A stretch of DNA of 64,000 nucleotides, from contig NZ_JACHXN010000015.1 in NCBI RefSeq assembly GCF_014192095.1, forward strand, positions 1 to 64,000, written 5' to 3'. A program made the position numbers and the translations under genes. The notes under the pieces are model-generated. The model saw nothing but the letters and a program-made list of their open reading frames with translations, did no database searches and was not told where the DNA came from. The stretch's first letter is position 1. Each line of letters starts with the position of its first letter. Source of the DNA: Phyllobacterium trifolii. Lineage in GTDB: Bacteria; Pseudomonadota; Alphaproteobacteria; Rhizobiales; Rhizobiaceae. Below, one piece after another: positions 1 through 8,737 of this stretch.

Positions 1-632
1 CCGGTCATCAAACCAAGAAGATCATAGCCTTCCGTATCGAGATGCTTGCCGCCAAGCCGGACCACTTCGCCGGTGATCAGCACCATTTCGAGGCCGAGGA
101 CGTTGTTCGCGGTAAGCCCGTATTTCAGGCAGTGCACTCCACCTGAGTTCTCGGCAACATTGCCGCCGATCGAACAGGCAATTTGCGAAGACGGATCGGG
201 CGCATAATAGAAGCCCTCGTGTTCGACCGCCTTGGTGATGCCGAGATTGGTTACACCGGGCTGTACGACGGCGACGCGATTGGGATAGTCGATTTCCAAT
301 ATCTGATTGAAGCGCGACATGACCAGCAATACCGCGTCTTCGAGCGGCAGAGCGCCACCAGACAGTGACGTTCCAGAGCCCCGCGGCACGACCTTTACAT
401 TGTTCTCGTAGCAATATTTGAGGACGCGCGAAACCTGTGCCACGGTTTGCGGCAGGACCACCACCAGCGGCAGTTGGCGATAGGCGGTCAGAGCATCCGA
501 CTCAAATACCCGCATCGCATTGGTGGCATCGACGACGCCCTCGCCCGGAACTATTGCCCGCAGCGCCGTCACGATGTCCGAACGGCGCGACATGGTTGCG
601 TCGTCGGCTTTCGGCATCAGTAGTCCGGACAT
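1..632 (-). CDS. glcD: Glycolate oxidase FAD-binding subunit GlcD (partial, C-terminus outside window)
   Basis: The first 210 codons of an FAD-linked oxidase of the GlcD/D-lactate dehydrogenase type. The family oxidises glycolate to glyoxylate together with GlcE and GlcF. The PCMH-type FAD-binding signature PRGSGTSLSGG lies at about residues 83-93. The second FAD/substrate segment, with GGNVAENSGGVHC, lies at about 155-168 and is typical of GlcD. Full-length GlcD is near 480-500 residues, so more than half of the gene lies before base 1. I chose the ATG at 632; a second in-frame ATG lies 15 bases further in. It is divergent from the phosphatase gene that follows. Glycolate use would connect to the glyoxylate-shunt gene aceA elsewhere in the window, but that link is inference. 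Confidence 0.88.
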   Translation of the reverse strand, partial: MSGLLMPKADDATMSRRSDIVTALRAIVPGEGVVDATNAMRVFESDALTAYRQLPLVVVLPQTVAQVSRVLKYCYENNVKVVPRGSGTSLSGGALPLEDAVLLVMSRFNQILEIDYPNRVAVVQPGVTNLGITKAVEHEGFYYAPDPSSQIACSIGGNVAENSGGVHCLKYGLTANNVLGLEMVLITGEVVRLGGKHLDTEGYDLLGLMT

Positions 633-730
633 GAACTTTCCCTTGTTACAGCTATTCCAGCATGTCTCGCTATGACATTATCCGCTTGGACGAGATATCG
701 CACAACTACGACGCGAAAGACAATTGCACA

Positions 731-1465
731 ATGAAAACAGTTGATTTCAAACATGCACGGGGACCCGACAGGCTGCGAGTCTATGCCATTGGCGATGTGC
801 ATGGCCGGCTCGATCTTTTGCAGGAAATGCATCGGCGCATTCAGGCGGAGAACGAGAAATCACCACCTTTCGATTGGGTGATTGTTCATCTTGGCGACTA
901 CGTCGATCGCGGGCCCGATTCAAAAGGTGTGCTTGATCTTTTGGTCAGTGCACAGAAGAAGACGCACCGGATGCTGGCTATCACAGGAAATCACGATATC
1001 GGCTTTCTGGAGTTTCTGGCGACTGGCGCCCCCAATGGAATGTTCGCACACAATGGCGGTCGCCAGACCGCGCTTTCCTATGGCGTTTCCATCGATTTCA
1101 ACGATCTTGGATCTGTAGCGGCAGGACGGAACGCGCTGCTAGACGCGGTTCCCCCGGGGCACATAGAATTTCTTCGCGGCCTGAAGCGCTCGATGATTTT
1201 TGGAGACTTTTTCTTTTGCCATGCCGGGATACATCCGAGCGTCGATCTAGATCGTCAGGATCCGGAAGATCTCGTGTGGATCAGGGAGCAATTCCTTGGG
1301 GAGCCGCGGCTCTATCCGAAAGTCATCATCCATGGCCATACGCCCGTCACTGACGTGGAAATCAGGCCAAACCGCGTCAACCTCGATACCGGGGCGGTGT
1401 TCAGCGGTCGTCTCAGCGCGATCGCAATCGACGCCGAGAACAAGTTTTTACTGGAGGCCCTGTGA
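731..1465 (+). CDS. PPP-family metallophosphoesterase (serine/threonine phosphatase-like)
   Basis: A 244-residue calcineurin-like phosphoesterase. It shows the metal-binding blocks of the PPP superfamily in order: GDVHGR near residue 20, GDYVDRG, GNHD, HAGI and IHGHTP. This is the small bacterial form related to lambda phosphatase and PrpA/PrpB, which hydrolyse phosphoprotein or nucleotide phosphoesters with two metal ions. Substrate cannot be told from sequence. An in-frame ATG at 662 would add 23 residues without family character, so the ATG at 731 just before the conserved core is preferred; neither has a strong ribosome binding site. It is monocistronic, divergent from glcD. Confidence 0.85.
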   Translation: MKTVDFKHARGPDRLRVYAIGDVHGRLDLLQEMHRRIQAENEKSPPFDWVIVHLGDYVDRGPDSKGVLDLLVSAQKKTHRMLAITGNHDIGFLEFLATGAPNGMFAHNGGRQTALSYGVSIDFNDLGSVAAGRNALLDAVPPGHIEFLRGLKRSMIFGDFFFCHAGIHPSVDLDRQDPEDLVWIREQFLGEPRLYPKVIIHGHTPVTDVEIRPNRVNLDTGAVFSGRLSAIAIDAENKFLLEAL

Positions 1466-1478
1466 AAGACTCTGGCTA

Positions 1479-1619
1479 TCAGCGGGAAGAGGTGCTCACG
1501 CCGTAACCGTCGCTGGAAACGGTATGGCTACCGGCATCTACCGAGAACAGACCTGCGCCCATGAAGAGGATGGCTGAGAGCATCACGGCAGTTAAAAGTG
1601 CAGCACTCTTGGTGGTCAT
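1479..1619 (-). CDS. Possible small single-pass membrane protein (hypothetical)
   Basis: A 46-codon reading frame in an otherwise empty gap of about 330 bases. The predicted peptide begins MTTKSAALLTAV and continues as one hydrophobic stretch (about residues 6-28, alanine/leucine rich), followed by a short polar serine-rich tail. That layout fits a small inner-membrane or secreted peptide. An in-frame ATG at 1634 would add five residues. No clear ribosome binding site is visible and I recognise no family. It is convergent with the phosphatase gene. It may equally be chance. Confidence 0.3.
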   Translation of the reverse strand: MTTKSAALLTAVMLSAILFMGAGLFSVDAGSHTVSSDGYGVSTSSR

Positions 1620-1797
1620 TTCGGGCGTTTCCATCGGTTTCTATCGGTCTGGCTTCATGCCAGTTAACCAGTGTGGCCAATAAAGGACGCAATTATTACC
1701 AACTAGTGAATTGGAGACACGCTTCACCTGAATCCCGACATCCAATCGGATTCGGAATTAGGCTGTTGCCAAGTTGCAACGAAATCTCGATGCAGGC

Positions 1798-2496
1798 CTA
1801 AATCAGTGCCACCCAAGCGCGAGCGAGCGCCAGGCCGGCCGCATCTGCTTCAGCCCCGTCACGCTCCAGATAGGTGCGGTAATTGACGAGCCAATGAGGA
1901 TCGATATTTTCGATCTGGTCATGAAAAACCCGTTTCCACTCGTCAACGAGCTTGGTATCGGCCTCGAAATGAAACTGGATGCCATAGACAGCACGACCGA
2001 TACGAAATGCCTGGTTCCGGGTCATCTGACTTGAAGCGAGGTGTACCGCACCTTCAGGAAGCGTAAAGGTGTCGCTGTGCCAGTGAAAGATTGGAAACTT
2101 TTGCGGAACAGCCGAAAGAACGGGATCAGATTTCGCTGCAACAGTTCCGGTCACCTCGCGCCAACCGAATTCGGCCGAACGTCCCAGAAGGTTCTCTCCA
2201 CCATAGCCACGCGCAACGAGCTGACTGCCTAGGCAAATTCCAAGAACCGCCTTGTCGGCATCACCGAAACGTTTAATGAGCCGTGCCAGTTCGGGAAGAT
2301 AGGGATAGGCGTCATCATCGAGCGCGCTCTGGTCACCACCGAGTACGACCAGCGCATCATGATCCAAATCGTCGTCTGGCAAGATTTGATCAAGATAGGG
2401 CTGACGCAGATCGATTTCGGCGCCTGCTTCCTCCAATGCGCGTCCGACTTGGCCAAGGCCTGTATTCTGATAATTCTGAACGACGAGAACGCGCAT
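1798..2496 (-). CDS. Type 1 (class I) glutamine amidotransferase
   Basis: A 232-residue stand-alone class I glutamine amidotransferase domain. The nucleophile elbow GICLGSQL places the catalytic Cys at residue 88, and IQFHFEAD supplies His176 and Glu178 of the triad. The family releases ammonia from glutamine or hydrolyses gamma-glutamyl amides. Similarity is to the GMP-synthase-like/YfeJ group, so a gamma-glutamyl hydrolase role is possible, as is a housekeeping amidotransferase of unknown partner. The ATG at 2496 begins directly with the first beta strand (MRVLVVQN). Upstream in-frame starts would add non-conserved residues. It is divergent from the conserved hypothetical gene at 2569. Confidence 0.85.
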   Translation of the reverse strand: MRVLVVQNYQNTGLGQVGRALEEAGAEIDLRQPYLDQILPDDDLDHDALVVLGGDQSALDDDAYPYLPELARLIKRFGDADKAVLGICLGSQLVARGYGGENLLGRSAEFGWREVTGTVAAKSDPVLSAVPQKFPIFHWHSDTFTLPEGAVHLASSQMTRNQAFRIGRAVYGIQFHFEADTKLVDEWKRVFHDQIENIDPHWLVNYRTYLERDGAEADAAGLALARAWVALI

Positions 2497-2568
2497 GGAG
2501 CCTGCCTGATGGTCGCAATAATGGGAGTTCTCGGATAGCATGTGCTCTCCAGAGTCGAAAGCCGTCAA

Positions 2569-3189
2569 ATGACCCTGCAAAACCGTGTCACACCTTTTGG
2601 CGATATTGTCGCTGCGCCATATCGTGGCGCGCTGATGGGAAATCGCGGCATCATCCATGATCCCGCGACGCGTACTTTGCTCAAGCGTCGATGGGCGATA
2701 CGGGCCTGGATCATCTGCGTCTGCGAATTCAAAGACGTACGACGCGAGGTCATGGCGCGGCGAAGCTGGACCGAACTGTTCTTTTTAGACGAAGCGACTG
2801 CGCTCGCAGCGGGACACAGGCCATGTTTCTATTGCCAGCGGCAACGGGCGAAAGCCTTTCAGGCGGCGTGGGCTGACGGGAATAAAACATCGATTCAGCC
2901 TGCGCCTGCAATGGACGCGGCCCTGCGCAGGGAACGGCTGGATGCCAAGGGTGGCAAACAGCGGCATCCCATTGAAGGTCAAATAAAGAATCTACCGGAT
3001 GGAACGATGATTGCCAGTGGCGATGAAGCATACACTGTCAAAGAAGGCGTGACGTATCTTTGGTCTTGGCAGGGGTACACACCATCTGATCCGCCCAGCC
3101 GCGATGTTATGCTCCTCACCCCGCCTTCAACCGTCCTGGCATTGAGGGCGGGCTATGACCCGCTCATTCGCTTGGGTATAATACCTTGA
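2569..3189 (+). CDS. Conserved hypothetical protein with a CxxC motif
   Basis: A 206-residue soluble protein that I recognise only as a conserved hypothetical of alphaproteobacteria. The N-terminal part carries the pattern TPFGDIVA, GNRG, IHDP and RRW. It is followed by ELFFLDEATALAAGHRPC and the CxxC pair Cys86/Cys89 (PCFYC), which could bind a metal. The C-terminal half has a basic segment and a beta-rich end. The ATG at 2569 starts at the conserved MTLQNRVTP; an earlier in-frame ATG at 2542 adds nine non-conserved residues. Its 3' end overlaps that of the convergent transporter gene by 26 bases. Function unknown. Confidence 0.75.
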   Translation: MTLQNRVTPFGDIVAAPYRGALMGNRGIIHDPATRTLLKRRWAIRAWIICVCEFKDVRREVMARRSWTELFFLDEATALAAGHRPCFYCQRQRAKAFQAAWADGNKTSIQPAPAMDAALRRERLDAKGGKQRHPIEGQIKNLPDGTMIASGDEAYTVKEGVTYLWSWQGYTPSDPPSRDVMLLTPPSTVLALRAGYDPLIRLGIIP

Positions 3190-4078
3190 CACTCACCGGA
3201 ACCGACCTGCGGAATGTCCAGCCGAGGCTTGTACCTGCGGCAGCGATTAGAATAGCGGCGGATCCGATCAGCTGGCTTGGCTGCAAGGCGTGTCCGAAGG
3301 CGATGTAATCTACCAGAATTGCGGCTATCGGATAGATGAAGGAAAGCGAGCCCGTAATGTGCGTCGGCAGTTTCTGAATTGCGCTATAGAGCAGGATATA
3401 CATCAGCCCGGTGTGAATCACGCCAATCGTTACGAGACTGCTCCATTCGCCCGTGCTTTGCGGAAGTCGAGCGAAGTCGGCGAATGGTGCAAGCATCAGG
3501 ACGCCAACGCAGACTTGAATGAGGGCGATAAGGTGTGATGGAATGCCTTTCAGGCGTTTGGCCACTATGGCGGCGATTGCATAGAGAAAGGCTGCACCGA
3601 GCGACAGGGCAATGCCTTCCATATAGTCGGAGCCGTTATAAGCGCCTCCAGGTTTCGCCTGGACGATCAACAGCATTCCCGCAAAGGCGAAACCCAGCCA
3701 GAAAAGCTTGGTAGCGGTGAGTTTTTCCTTGAAAATCAACGCGCCCAGACCAACCAGCATGAACGGCTGGACGTTATACACCGTGGTGGCGATGGCAATG
3801 GATGCGCGCGAGTAAGCGGCAAAGAGCAGAACCCAGTTCAACACGATTGCTATTCCGCCAACAACGGCGAGTCCGAAGAGTTTCAGCGAAATGGCATCAC
3901 GTCGCAGCAGCCCGAGTGCCCCGCAGACAGCGAGCAACGTCACAGCACCAATGGCGCAGCGCCAGAACACCACGGACAGGACCGGTTGGCCTGACATCAA
4001 TACAAACCAGCCGATTGTCCCTGAAATGAGCATGGCGGCAGTCATTTCGACGCTGCCCCTGAACACATCTTTTTCCAT
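3164..4078 (-). CDS. DMT-superfamily (EamA) transporter
   Basis: A 304-residue inner-membrane protein with about ten hydrophobic helices arranged as two EamA repeats. The second repeat starts near residue 150 with an LSLGAAFLYAIAAIVAKRL helix. Family members export amino acids, metabolites or drugs. The substrate is not readable, but divergence from an Lrp/AsnC regulator 131 bases away points to amino-acid efflux controlled by that regulator. The ATG at 4078 (MEKDVFRGS) was chosen because in-frame codons upstream encode polar residues atypical for the family. Confidence 0.85.
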   Translation of the reverse strand: MEKDVFRGSVEMTAAMLISGTIGWFVLMSGQPVLSVVFWRCAIGAVTLLAVCGALGLLRRDAISLKLFGLAVVGGIAIVLNWVLLFAAYSRASIAIATTVYNVQPFMLVGLGALIFKEKLTATKLFWLGFAFAGMLLIVQAKPGGAYNGSDYMEGIALSLGAAFLYAIAAIVAKRLKGIPSHLIALIQVCVGVLMLAPFADFARLPQSTGEWSSLVTIGVIHTGLMYILLYSAIQKLPTHITGSLSFIYPIAAILVDYIAFGHALQPSQLIGSAAILIAAAGTSLGWTFRRSVPVSVKVLYPSE

Positions 4079-4209
4079 GGCGAACACCTTTTGTTGATTT
4101 GCCAAGGGTATGCGCCAAGGGGCGAATTTGATATATGTCACGAAAGGCAAAACTCCCGCTTTACCTTCTTATTTGAGGCGAAACAAATGAGTGGCCTTAG
4201 GAGGAAATT

Positions 4210-4647
4210 ATGCTTGATGATCTTGACCGAACTATCATCGAGATTCTTGTGCATGATGCGCGTATATCGCTAAAGGAGCTTAGCAATCAGGTGGGCCTGT
4301 CTTCGCCCAGCGTTTCCGAGCGATTGCGCCGCCTTGAAGAGAAAAAAGTGATCCGCTCTTTTACGATCGACATCGATCCCGTCGCTCTCGGCTACAGCCT
4401 CTCAGCCATTGTACGCGTCAGGCCATTGCCCGGCATGCTGCACATCGTCGAAAAGTTGATCCAGGAAACGCCGGAAATAACTGAATGCGACAAAGTCACA
4501 GGTGACGATTGCTTCGTTGGTAAATTACAATTCCGGACGATGGAACAACTCGACACGATACTCGACCGTCTATCGGAAAGGGCCGAGACAAACACTTCTA
4601 TAGTCAAGTCGTCGCCGGTCAAACGCCGCCTGCCGCCGCTCAGCTAA
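4210..4647 (+). CDS. Lrp/AsnC-family transcriptional regulator
   Basis: A 145-residue Lrp/AsnC regulator. An N-terminal winged helix-turn-helix (about residues 1-60, with [20 protein letters not shown]) is followed by the RAM ligand-binding/oligomerisation domain. These proteins bind amino acids and form octamers on DNA. The ATG follows a perfect AGGAGG at 4199-4204. It is divergently arranged with the EamA exporter, which is the likely target. rsmE starts 20 bases downstream on the same strand and may be read through. Confidence 0.9.
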   Translation: MLDDLDRTIIEILVHDARISLKELSNQVGLSSPSVSERLRRLEEKKVIRSFTIDIDPVALGYSLSAIVRVRPLPGMLHIVEKLIQETPEITECDKVTGDDCFVGKLQFRTMEQLDTILDRLSERAETNTSIVKSSPVKRRLPPLS

Positions 4648-4667
4648 ATCCAACCTTCGGTTATTCA

Positions 4668-5402
4668 ATGCGCGCAAATTACAAAATGCAGCGGCTCTAC
4701 GTCACCGACAGTCTTGCCGCCGGGAAGCGCGCGGAGACGGGTCCGGAGGCCGTCAACTATCTGTCCAATGTATTGCGTATGAAGGACGGCGATGAAATTC
4801 TCGTTTTCAACGGACGTGATGGGGAATGGCGTGCGGCGTTGCGATTTGAAAGCAGGAAAAAGCTGTCCCTTGAACCGCTGGAACAGACTCGCCAACAGCC
4901 CGCCGCGCCCGATCTCCTCTATTGCTTCGCACTGTTGAAACAGGGCCGGCTCGACTATCTGGTCCAGAAGGCGGTGGAGATGGGCGCAGGCGTTCTGCAG
5001 CCGGTGATCACCCAGCATACGCAAGTTTCCCGCATCGGGATCGAGCGGATCGAGGCCAACGTGATCGAAGCAGCGGAACAATGCGGCGTGCTGGCGATCC
5101 CGCAAACGCGTGAGCCTGCAAAGCTTGAAAAGCTGCTTGAGGGCTGGGACAATCAGCGTCGCCTCATTTTCTGTGATGAGGGACATGGCACACACAATCC
5201 GCTGCCGCTGCTGCAATCGCTCCCGCGCGGCCCGCTTGGCGTGCTCATCGGTCCGGAAGGAGGCTTTTCCGACCAGGAACGCGAAACCTTGCGAAAGCTG
5301 CCCTTTGTCACCGCTATTCCACTGGGTCCGCGCATCCTGCGCGCAGATACAGCCGCCGTTGCGGCCCTCGCCTTGATTCAGGCGACGATAGGCGATTGGT
5401 GA
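4668..5402 (+). CDS. rsmE: 16S rRNA (uracil-1498-N3)-methyltransferase RsmE
   Basis: A 244-residue SPOUT-class methyltransferase. RsmE methylates U1498 of 16S rRNA in the assembled 30S subunit using S-adenosylmethionine. The N-terminal PUA-like domain occupies about residues 1-75. The C-terminal trefoil-knot domain has the conserved [10 protein letters not shown] and [11 protein letters not shown] motifs. Length matches the family. An internal ATG at 4686 (MQRLYVTD) is an alternative start. It lies directly upstream of gshA on the same strand, an order I recall from other Rhizobiales. Confidence 0.93.
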   Translation: MRANYKMQRLYVTDSLAAGKRAETGPEAVNYLSNVLRMKDGDEILVFNGRDGEWRAALRFESRKKLSLEPLEQTRQQPAAPDLLYCFALLKQGRLDYLVQKAVEMGAGVLQPVITQHTQVSRIGIERIEANVIEAAEQCGVLAIPQTREPAKLEKLLEGWDNQRRLIFCDEGHGTHNPLPLLQSLPRGPLGVLIGPEGGFSDQERETLRKLPFVTAIPLGPRILRADTAAVAALALIQATIGDW

Positions 5403-5506
5403 GTTACAAATACTCTTGATGAGACCATAAGCGAAATTTGCTTGCGCTCCTGCACGAAAACGGTCAATCACGCGCGACGATCTCATCATCTCGGAAAGCA
5501 CCATCC

Positions 5507-6880
5507 ATGGCGCGCGATACGACAGACGAAACACCGATCACCGGCACTGAAGAACTGGCTACCTATCTTGCTCAGGGATCGAGGCCGGAGTCCGACTGGC
5601 GCATCGGCACCGAGCACGAAAAGTTTCCGTTTTACACGGAAGACAATAGCCCGGTTCCTTATGAAGGACCGCGCGGAATTCGTGCGATCCTGGAAGGCAT
5701 GAAGTCCAAGCTTGGCTGGGAGCCGATCATCGACGAAGGCAATATCATTGGCCTACTCGAGCCTACTGGTCAGGGTGCAATCTCGCTTGAACCGGGTGGA
5801 CAGTTCGAGCTTTCCGGTGCACCGCTTCTCACCATTCATCAGACCTGCCGCGAGTCCAACGCACATCTGGCTCAGGTGCGCGAAATCGCGGAGCCGCTAG
5901 GTATTCGTTTTCTTGGTCTTGGCGGCAGTCCCAAATGGACGCTCGCCGAAACGCCGCGCATGCCGAAATCGCGCTACAACATCATGTCCAACTACATGCC
6001 GAAAGTCGGCAAGGACGGCCTGAACATGATGTACCGCACCTGCACGATCCAGGTAAATCTCGACTTCTCGTCCGAAACGGATATGCGCCGCAAGATGCAG
6101 GTTTCGGTCAAGTTACAATCCATCGCGACGGCCCTGTTCGCCATGTCGCCTTTCACCGAGGGCAGGCCGAATGGGCTTCTGTCTTGGCGCTCCAACATCT
6201 GGCGCGACACTGACAACAATCGCTCGGGCGTTCTGCCATTCATCTTCAACGAGAATTTCGGCTTTGCCGACTACGTCGAGTGGGCACTCGACGTACCCAT
6301 GTATTTCGTCATGCGTCACGGCCGCTATCATGATTGTACCCACGTGACATTCCGTCAATTCATGAACGGCGCTCTGAAGGATTCCATCCCGGAAGGTACG
6401 CCGAACATGGGCGACTGGACCAATCATTTGTCGACCCTGTTTCCGGAAGTGCGGCTGAAGCGCTTCCTCGAAATGCGTGGCGCCGATGGCGGACCGTGGC
6501 GGCGCATTTGCGCGCTCCCGGCTTTCTGGGTTGGGCTGCTCTACGATGCAGAGGCATTGGATGCAGCAGAAGCCATGACCTATGACTGGACCTACCCGGA
6601 AGTACAGGCGCTGCGCGACGAGGTTCCGGCGCAAGGCCTGGGCGCCACGCTGCGCAATCGGTCTGTGCATGAAATATCACGTGACGTGCTGGCGATTTCG
6701 CGGCTCGGCCTGAAGAATCGGGCAAAGCTCAACAGCGAAGGCTTCGACGAGACGCACTATCTCTCGTCGCTGGAGGAAGTTGTTGCGCGTGGAACAACAT
6801 CGGCCGAACAGATGCTGTCGCAGTATAATACTGCTTGGGGCAGTTCCGTTGAGCCGGCATTTCTGGAATACGCCTACTAG
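5507..6880 (+). CDS. gshA: Glutamate-cysteine ligase
   Basis: A 457-residue enzyme of the alphaproteobacterial/plant GCL class. It catalyses the ATP-dependent first step of glutathione synthesis in the cytoplasm. Visible family features are GTEHEKFPFY near the N-terminus, the acidic loop EPTGQGAISLEPGGQFELSG, MYRTCTIQVNLD and the HVTFRQFM segment. The ATG at 5507 fits the usual length; an in-frame extension to 5438 is non-conserved. The SDR gene follows 18 bases downstream and may share the transcript. Confidence 0.95.
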   Translation: MARDTTDETPITGTEELATYLAQGSRPESDWRIGTEHEKFPFYTEDNSPVPYEGPRGIRAILEGMKSKLGWEPIIDEGNIIGLLEPTGQGAISLEPGGQFELSGAPLLTIHQTCRESNAHLAQVREIAEPLGIRFLGLGGSPKWTLAETPRMPKSRYNIMSNYMPKVGKDGLNMMYRTCTIQVNLDFSSETDMRRKMQVSVKLQSIATALFAMSPFTEGRPNGLLSWRSNIWRDTDNNRSGVLPFIFNENFGFADYVEWALDVPMYFVMRHGRYHDCTHVTFRQFMNGALKDSIPEGTPNMGDWTNHLSTLFPEVRLKRFLEMRGADGGPWRRICALPAFWVGLLYDAEALDAAEAMTYDWTYPEVQALRDEVPAQGLGATLRNRSVHEISRDVLAISRLGLKNRAKLNSEGFDETHYLSSLEEVVARGTTSAEQMLSQYNTAWGSSVEPAFLEYAY

Positions 6881-6898
6881 TCAACGCGAGGATCGACC

Positions 6899-7642
6899 AT
6901 GACCAAAACCATTCTGATTACCGGCGCCAGCCGCGGCATCGGCCGATCGTCCGCAATTCTAGCAGGTCAGAGGGGCTGGTCGGTCGGCGTCAATTATGTG
7001 GGCAATAAAGCTGCTGCCGACGAAGTGGTTGAGGCCATTATTGCAGCGGGCGGCAAGGCAAAAGCCATTCAAGGCGATGTCGCTGTCGAAACCGATGTCA
7101 TCTCCATGTTCGAACAGACCGCCGAACTCGGCACTCTCGACGGTGTCGTGGTGAATGCAGGTATTGTTGCTCCTGGCTCGCGACTGATGGATATGGACAT
7201 TGACCGTATGCGCCGCATCTTCGACGTGAACGTGCTTGGCGCCTATGTCTGCGCACGCGAGGGCGTACGCCATCTCGCCCGCTCACGGGGTGGCAATGGC
7301 GGTTCGATCGTTCTTTTGTCCTCTGCGGCCGCACGGCTCGGCGGACCGGGCGAATATGTCGATTATGCCGGATCGAAAGGTGCCATGGATACGCTGACGA
7401 TCGGCCTGTCAAAGGAGGTCGGAGCGGAAGGTATTCGTGTGAACGCCGTCCGGCCCGGACTGATCGAGACCGATATTCATGCCAGCGGCGGCCAACCGGA
7501 CCGGGCGCAGCGTCTTGGTGTTACCGCACCACTCGGTCGTGCTGGTACTGCCGATGAAGTCGGCCAATCCATTGTGTGGCTCTTGAGTGACGAGTCATCC
7601 TATGTGACCGGGGCCATCCTTGACGTAACTGGCGGACGTTGA
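6899..7642 (+). CDS. SDR-family oxidoreductase
   Basis: A 247-residue classical short-chain dehydrogenase/reductase. The cofactor motif TGASRGIG is at residues 8-15, NAGIV follows the fourth strand, and the catalytic YxxxK is Tyr156/Lys160. The C-terminus ends in the usual GAILDVTGGR. It resembles glucose-1-dehydrogenase/3-ketoacyl-ACP reductase-like enzymes that use NAD(P)H; the substrate is not determinable. It starts 18 bases after gshA, which suggests cotranscription. Confidence 0.85.
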   Translation: MTKTILITGASRGIGRSSAILAGQRGWSVGVNYVGNKAAADEVVEAIIAAGGKAKAIQGDVAVETDVISMFEQTAELGTLDGVVVNAGIVAPGSRLMDMDIDRMRRIFDVNVLGAYVCAREGVRHLARSRGGNGGSIVLLSSAAARLGGPGEYVDYAGSKGAMDTLTIGLSKEVGAEGIRVNAVRPGLIETDIHASGGQPDRAQRLGVTAPLGRAGTADEVGQSIVWLLSDESSYVTGAILDVTGGR

Positions 7643-7723
7643 GCCAAGCATTACAATTGTGACTCCCGCCGCCCGTTATCTGTGTTATGCGGGAACTATA
7701 TCATTCATGCGGATTTCTGAACC

Positions 7724-8659
7724 ATGCCGAAATACAAAGCGCTGTCCGAAGCCTATATTCCAGAATTGCCGAACTACTACAAAGGCAAGGTTCGGGAGAA
7801 TTACGATCTGCCGGATGGTAGGCGCATCATCATCGCCACAGACCGCATCAGCGCGTTTGACCGCATCCTTGCGTCCATACCACTGAAGGGTCAGGTGCTG
7901 ACGCAAACGGCACGTTTTCAGTTTGAACAGACGCAGGATATTTGCCCCAATCATGTCATCGAGTATCCAGATCCCAACGTATTGGTTTGCCGCAAGCTGA
8001 CCATCCTGCCGGTTGAAATTGTCGTGCGCGGTTATCTTGCCGGAACAACCGGAACGTCGATACTGACGCTCTATAAGGCAGGTAAACGTGAAATGTACGG
8101 CTTCACCCTTCCCGATGGGATGCAGGACAATGAGAAGCTGCCAGCGCCGATCATCACACCGACCTCAAAGGCCTTCGATGGCGGCCACGACGAACCGCTG
8201 ACCGCTGAGGATATCCTGAAACGACTTCTCACCAAAGGGCAGTGGGAAACGATTACTGGCTACGCGCTGAAGCTTTTCGCGCGGGGTCAGGAGATCGCCG
8301 CAAGCCGTGGTTTGATCCTTGCTGACACGAAATATGAATTCGGCACTGACGATGAAGGTAACATCGTGCTGGCCGATGAAATCCATACACCGGATTCCAG
8401 CCGCTATTGGTTTGCCGACAGCTACGCACCCGGCAAGCGGCCAGTCAGTTTCGACAAGGATTTCGTGCGCAACTGGGTCGTGGAACGTTGCGATCCCTAC
8501 AAGGACGATATCCCTGAGATACCGGAAGACGTGATAGACGCAACGACGCAGGTCTATATTCAGGCCTACGAGAAGATCACCGACCGGAAATTTGAAGCCG
8601 GTGATCCGGCAGTCGATCCGCTGCAGCGTATTCGCAACAATCTGGCGAAATATTTCTAA
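7724..8659 (+). CDS. purC: Phosphoribosylaminoimidazole-succinocarboxamide synthase
   Basis: A 311-residue SAICAR synthetase. It joins CAIR and aspartate with ATP in de novo purine synthesis. Diagnostic stretches are [33 protein letters not shown] and [11 protein letters not shown]. This is the longer PurC form of about 310 residues, which differs from the 240-residue enzyme of E. coli. It stands apart from other purine genes here. Confidence 0.96.
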   Translation: MPKYKALSEAYIPELPNYYKGKVRENYDLPDGRRIIIATDRISAFDRILASIPLKGQVLTQTARFQFEQTQDICPNHVIEYPDPNVLVCRKLTILPVEIVVRGYLAGTTGTSILTLYKAGKREMYGFTLPDGMQDNEKLPAPIITPTSKAFDGGHDEPLTAEDILKRLLTKGQWETITGYALKLFARGQEIAASRGLILADTKYEFGTDDEGNIVLADEIHTPDSSRYWFADSYAPGKRPVSFDKDFVRNWVVERCDPYKDDIPEIPEDVIDATTQVYIQAYEKITDRKFEAGDPAVDPLQRIRNNLAKYF

Positions 8660-8737
8660 CGAGAGAAAAGTATTGAAGTCCGCATTACTACGGCGCTAAT
8701 CTTCCTTCGCGCATCAGCCCGGAGGAGGATCGGCGCC

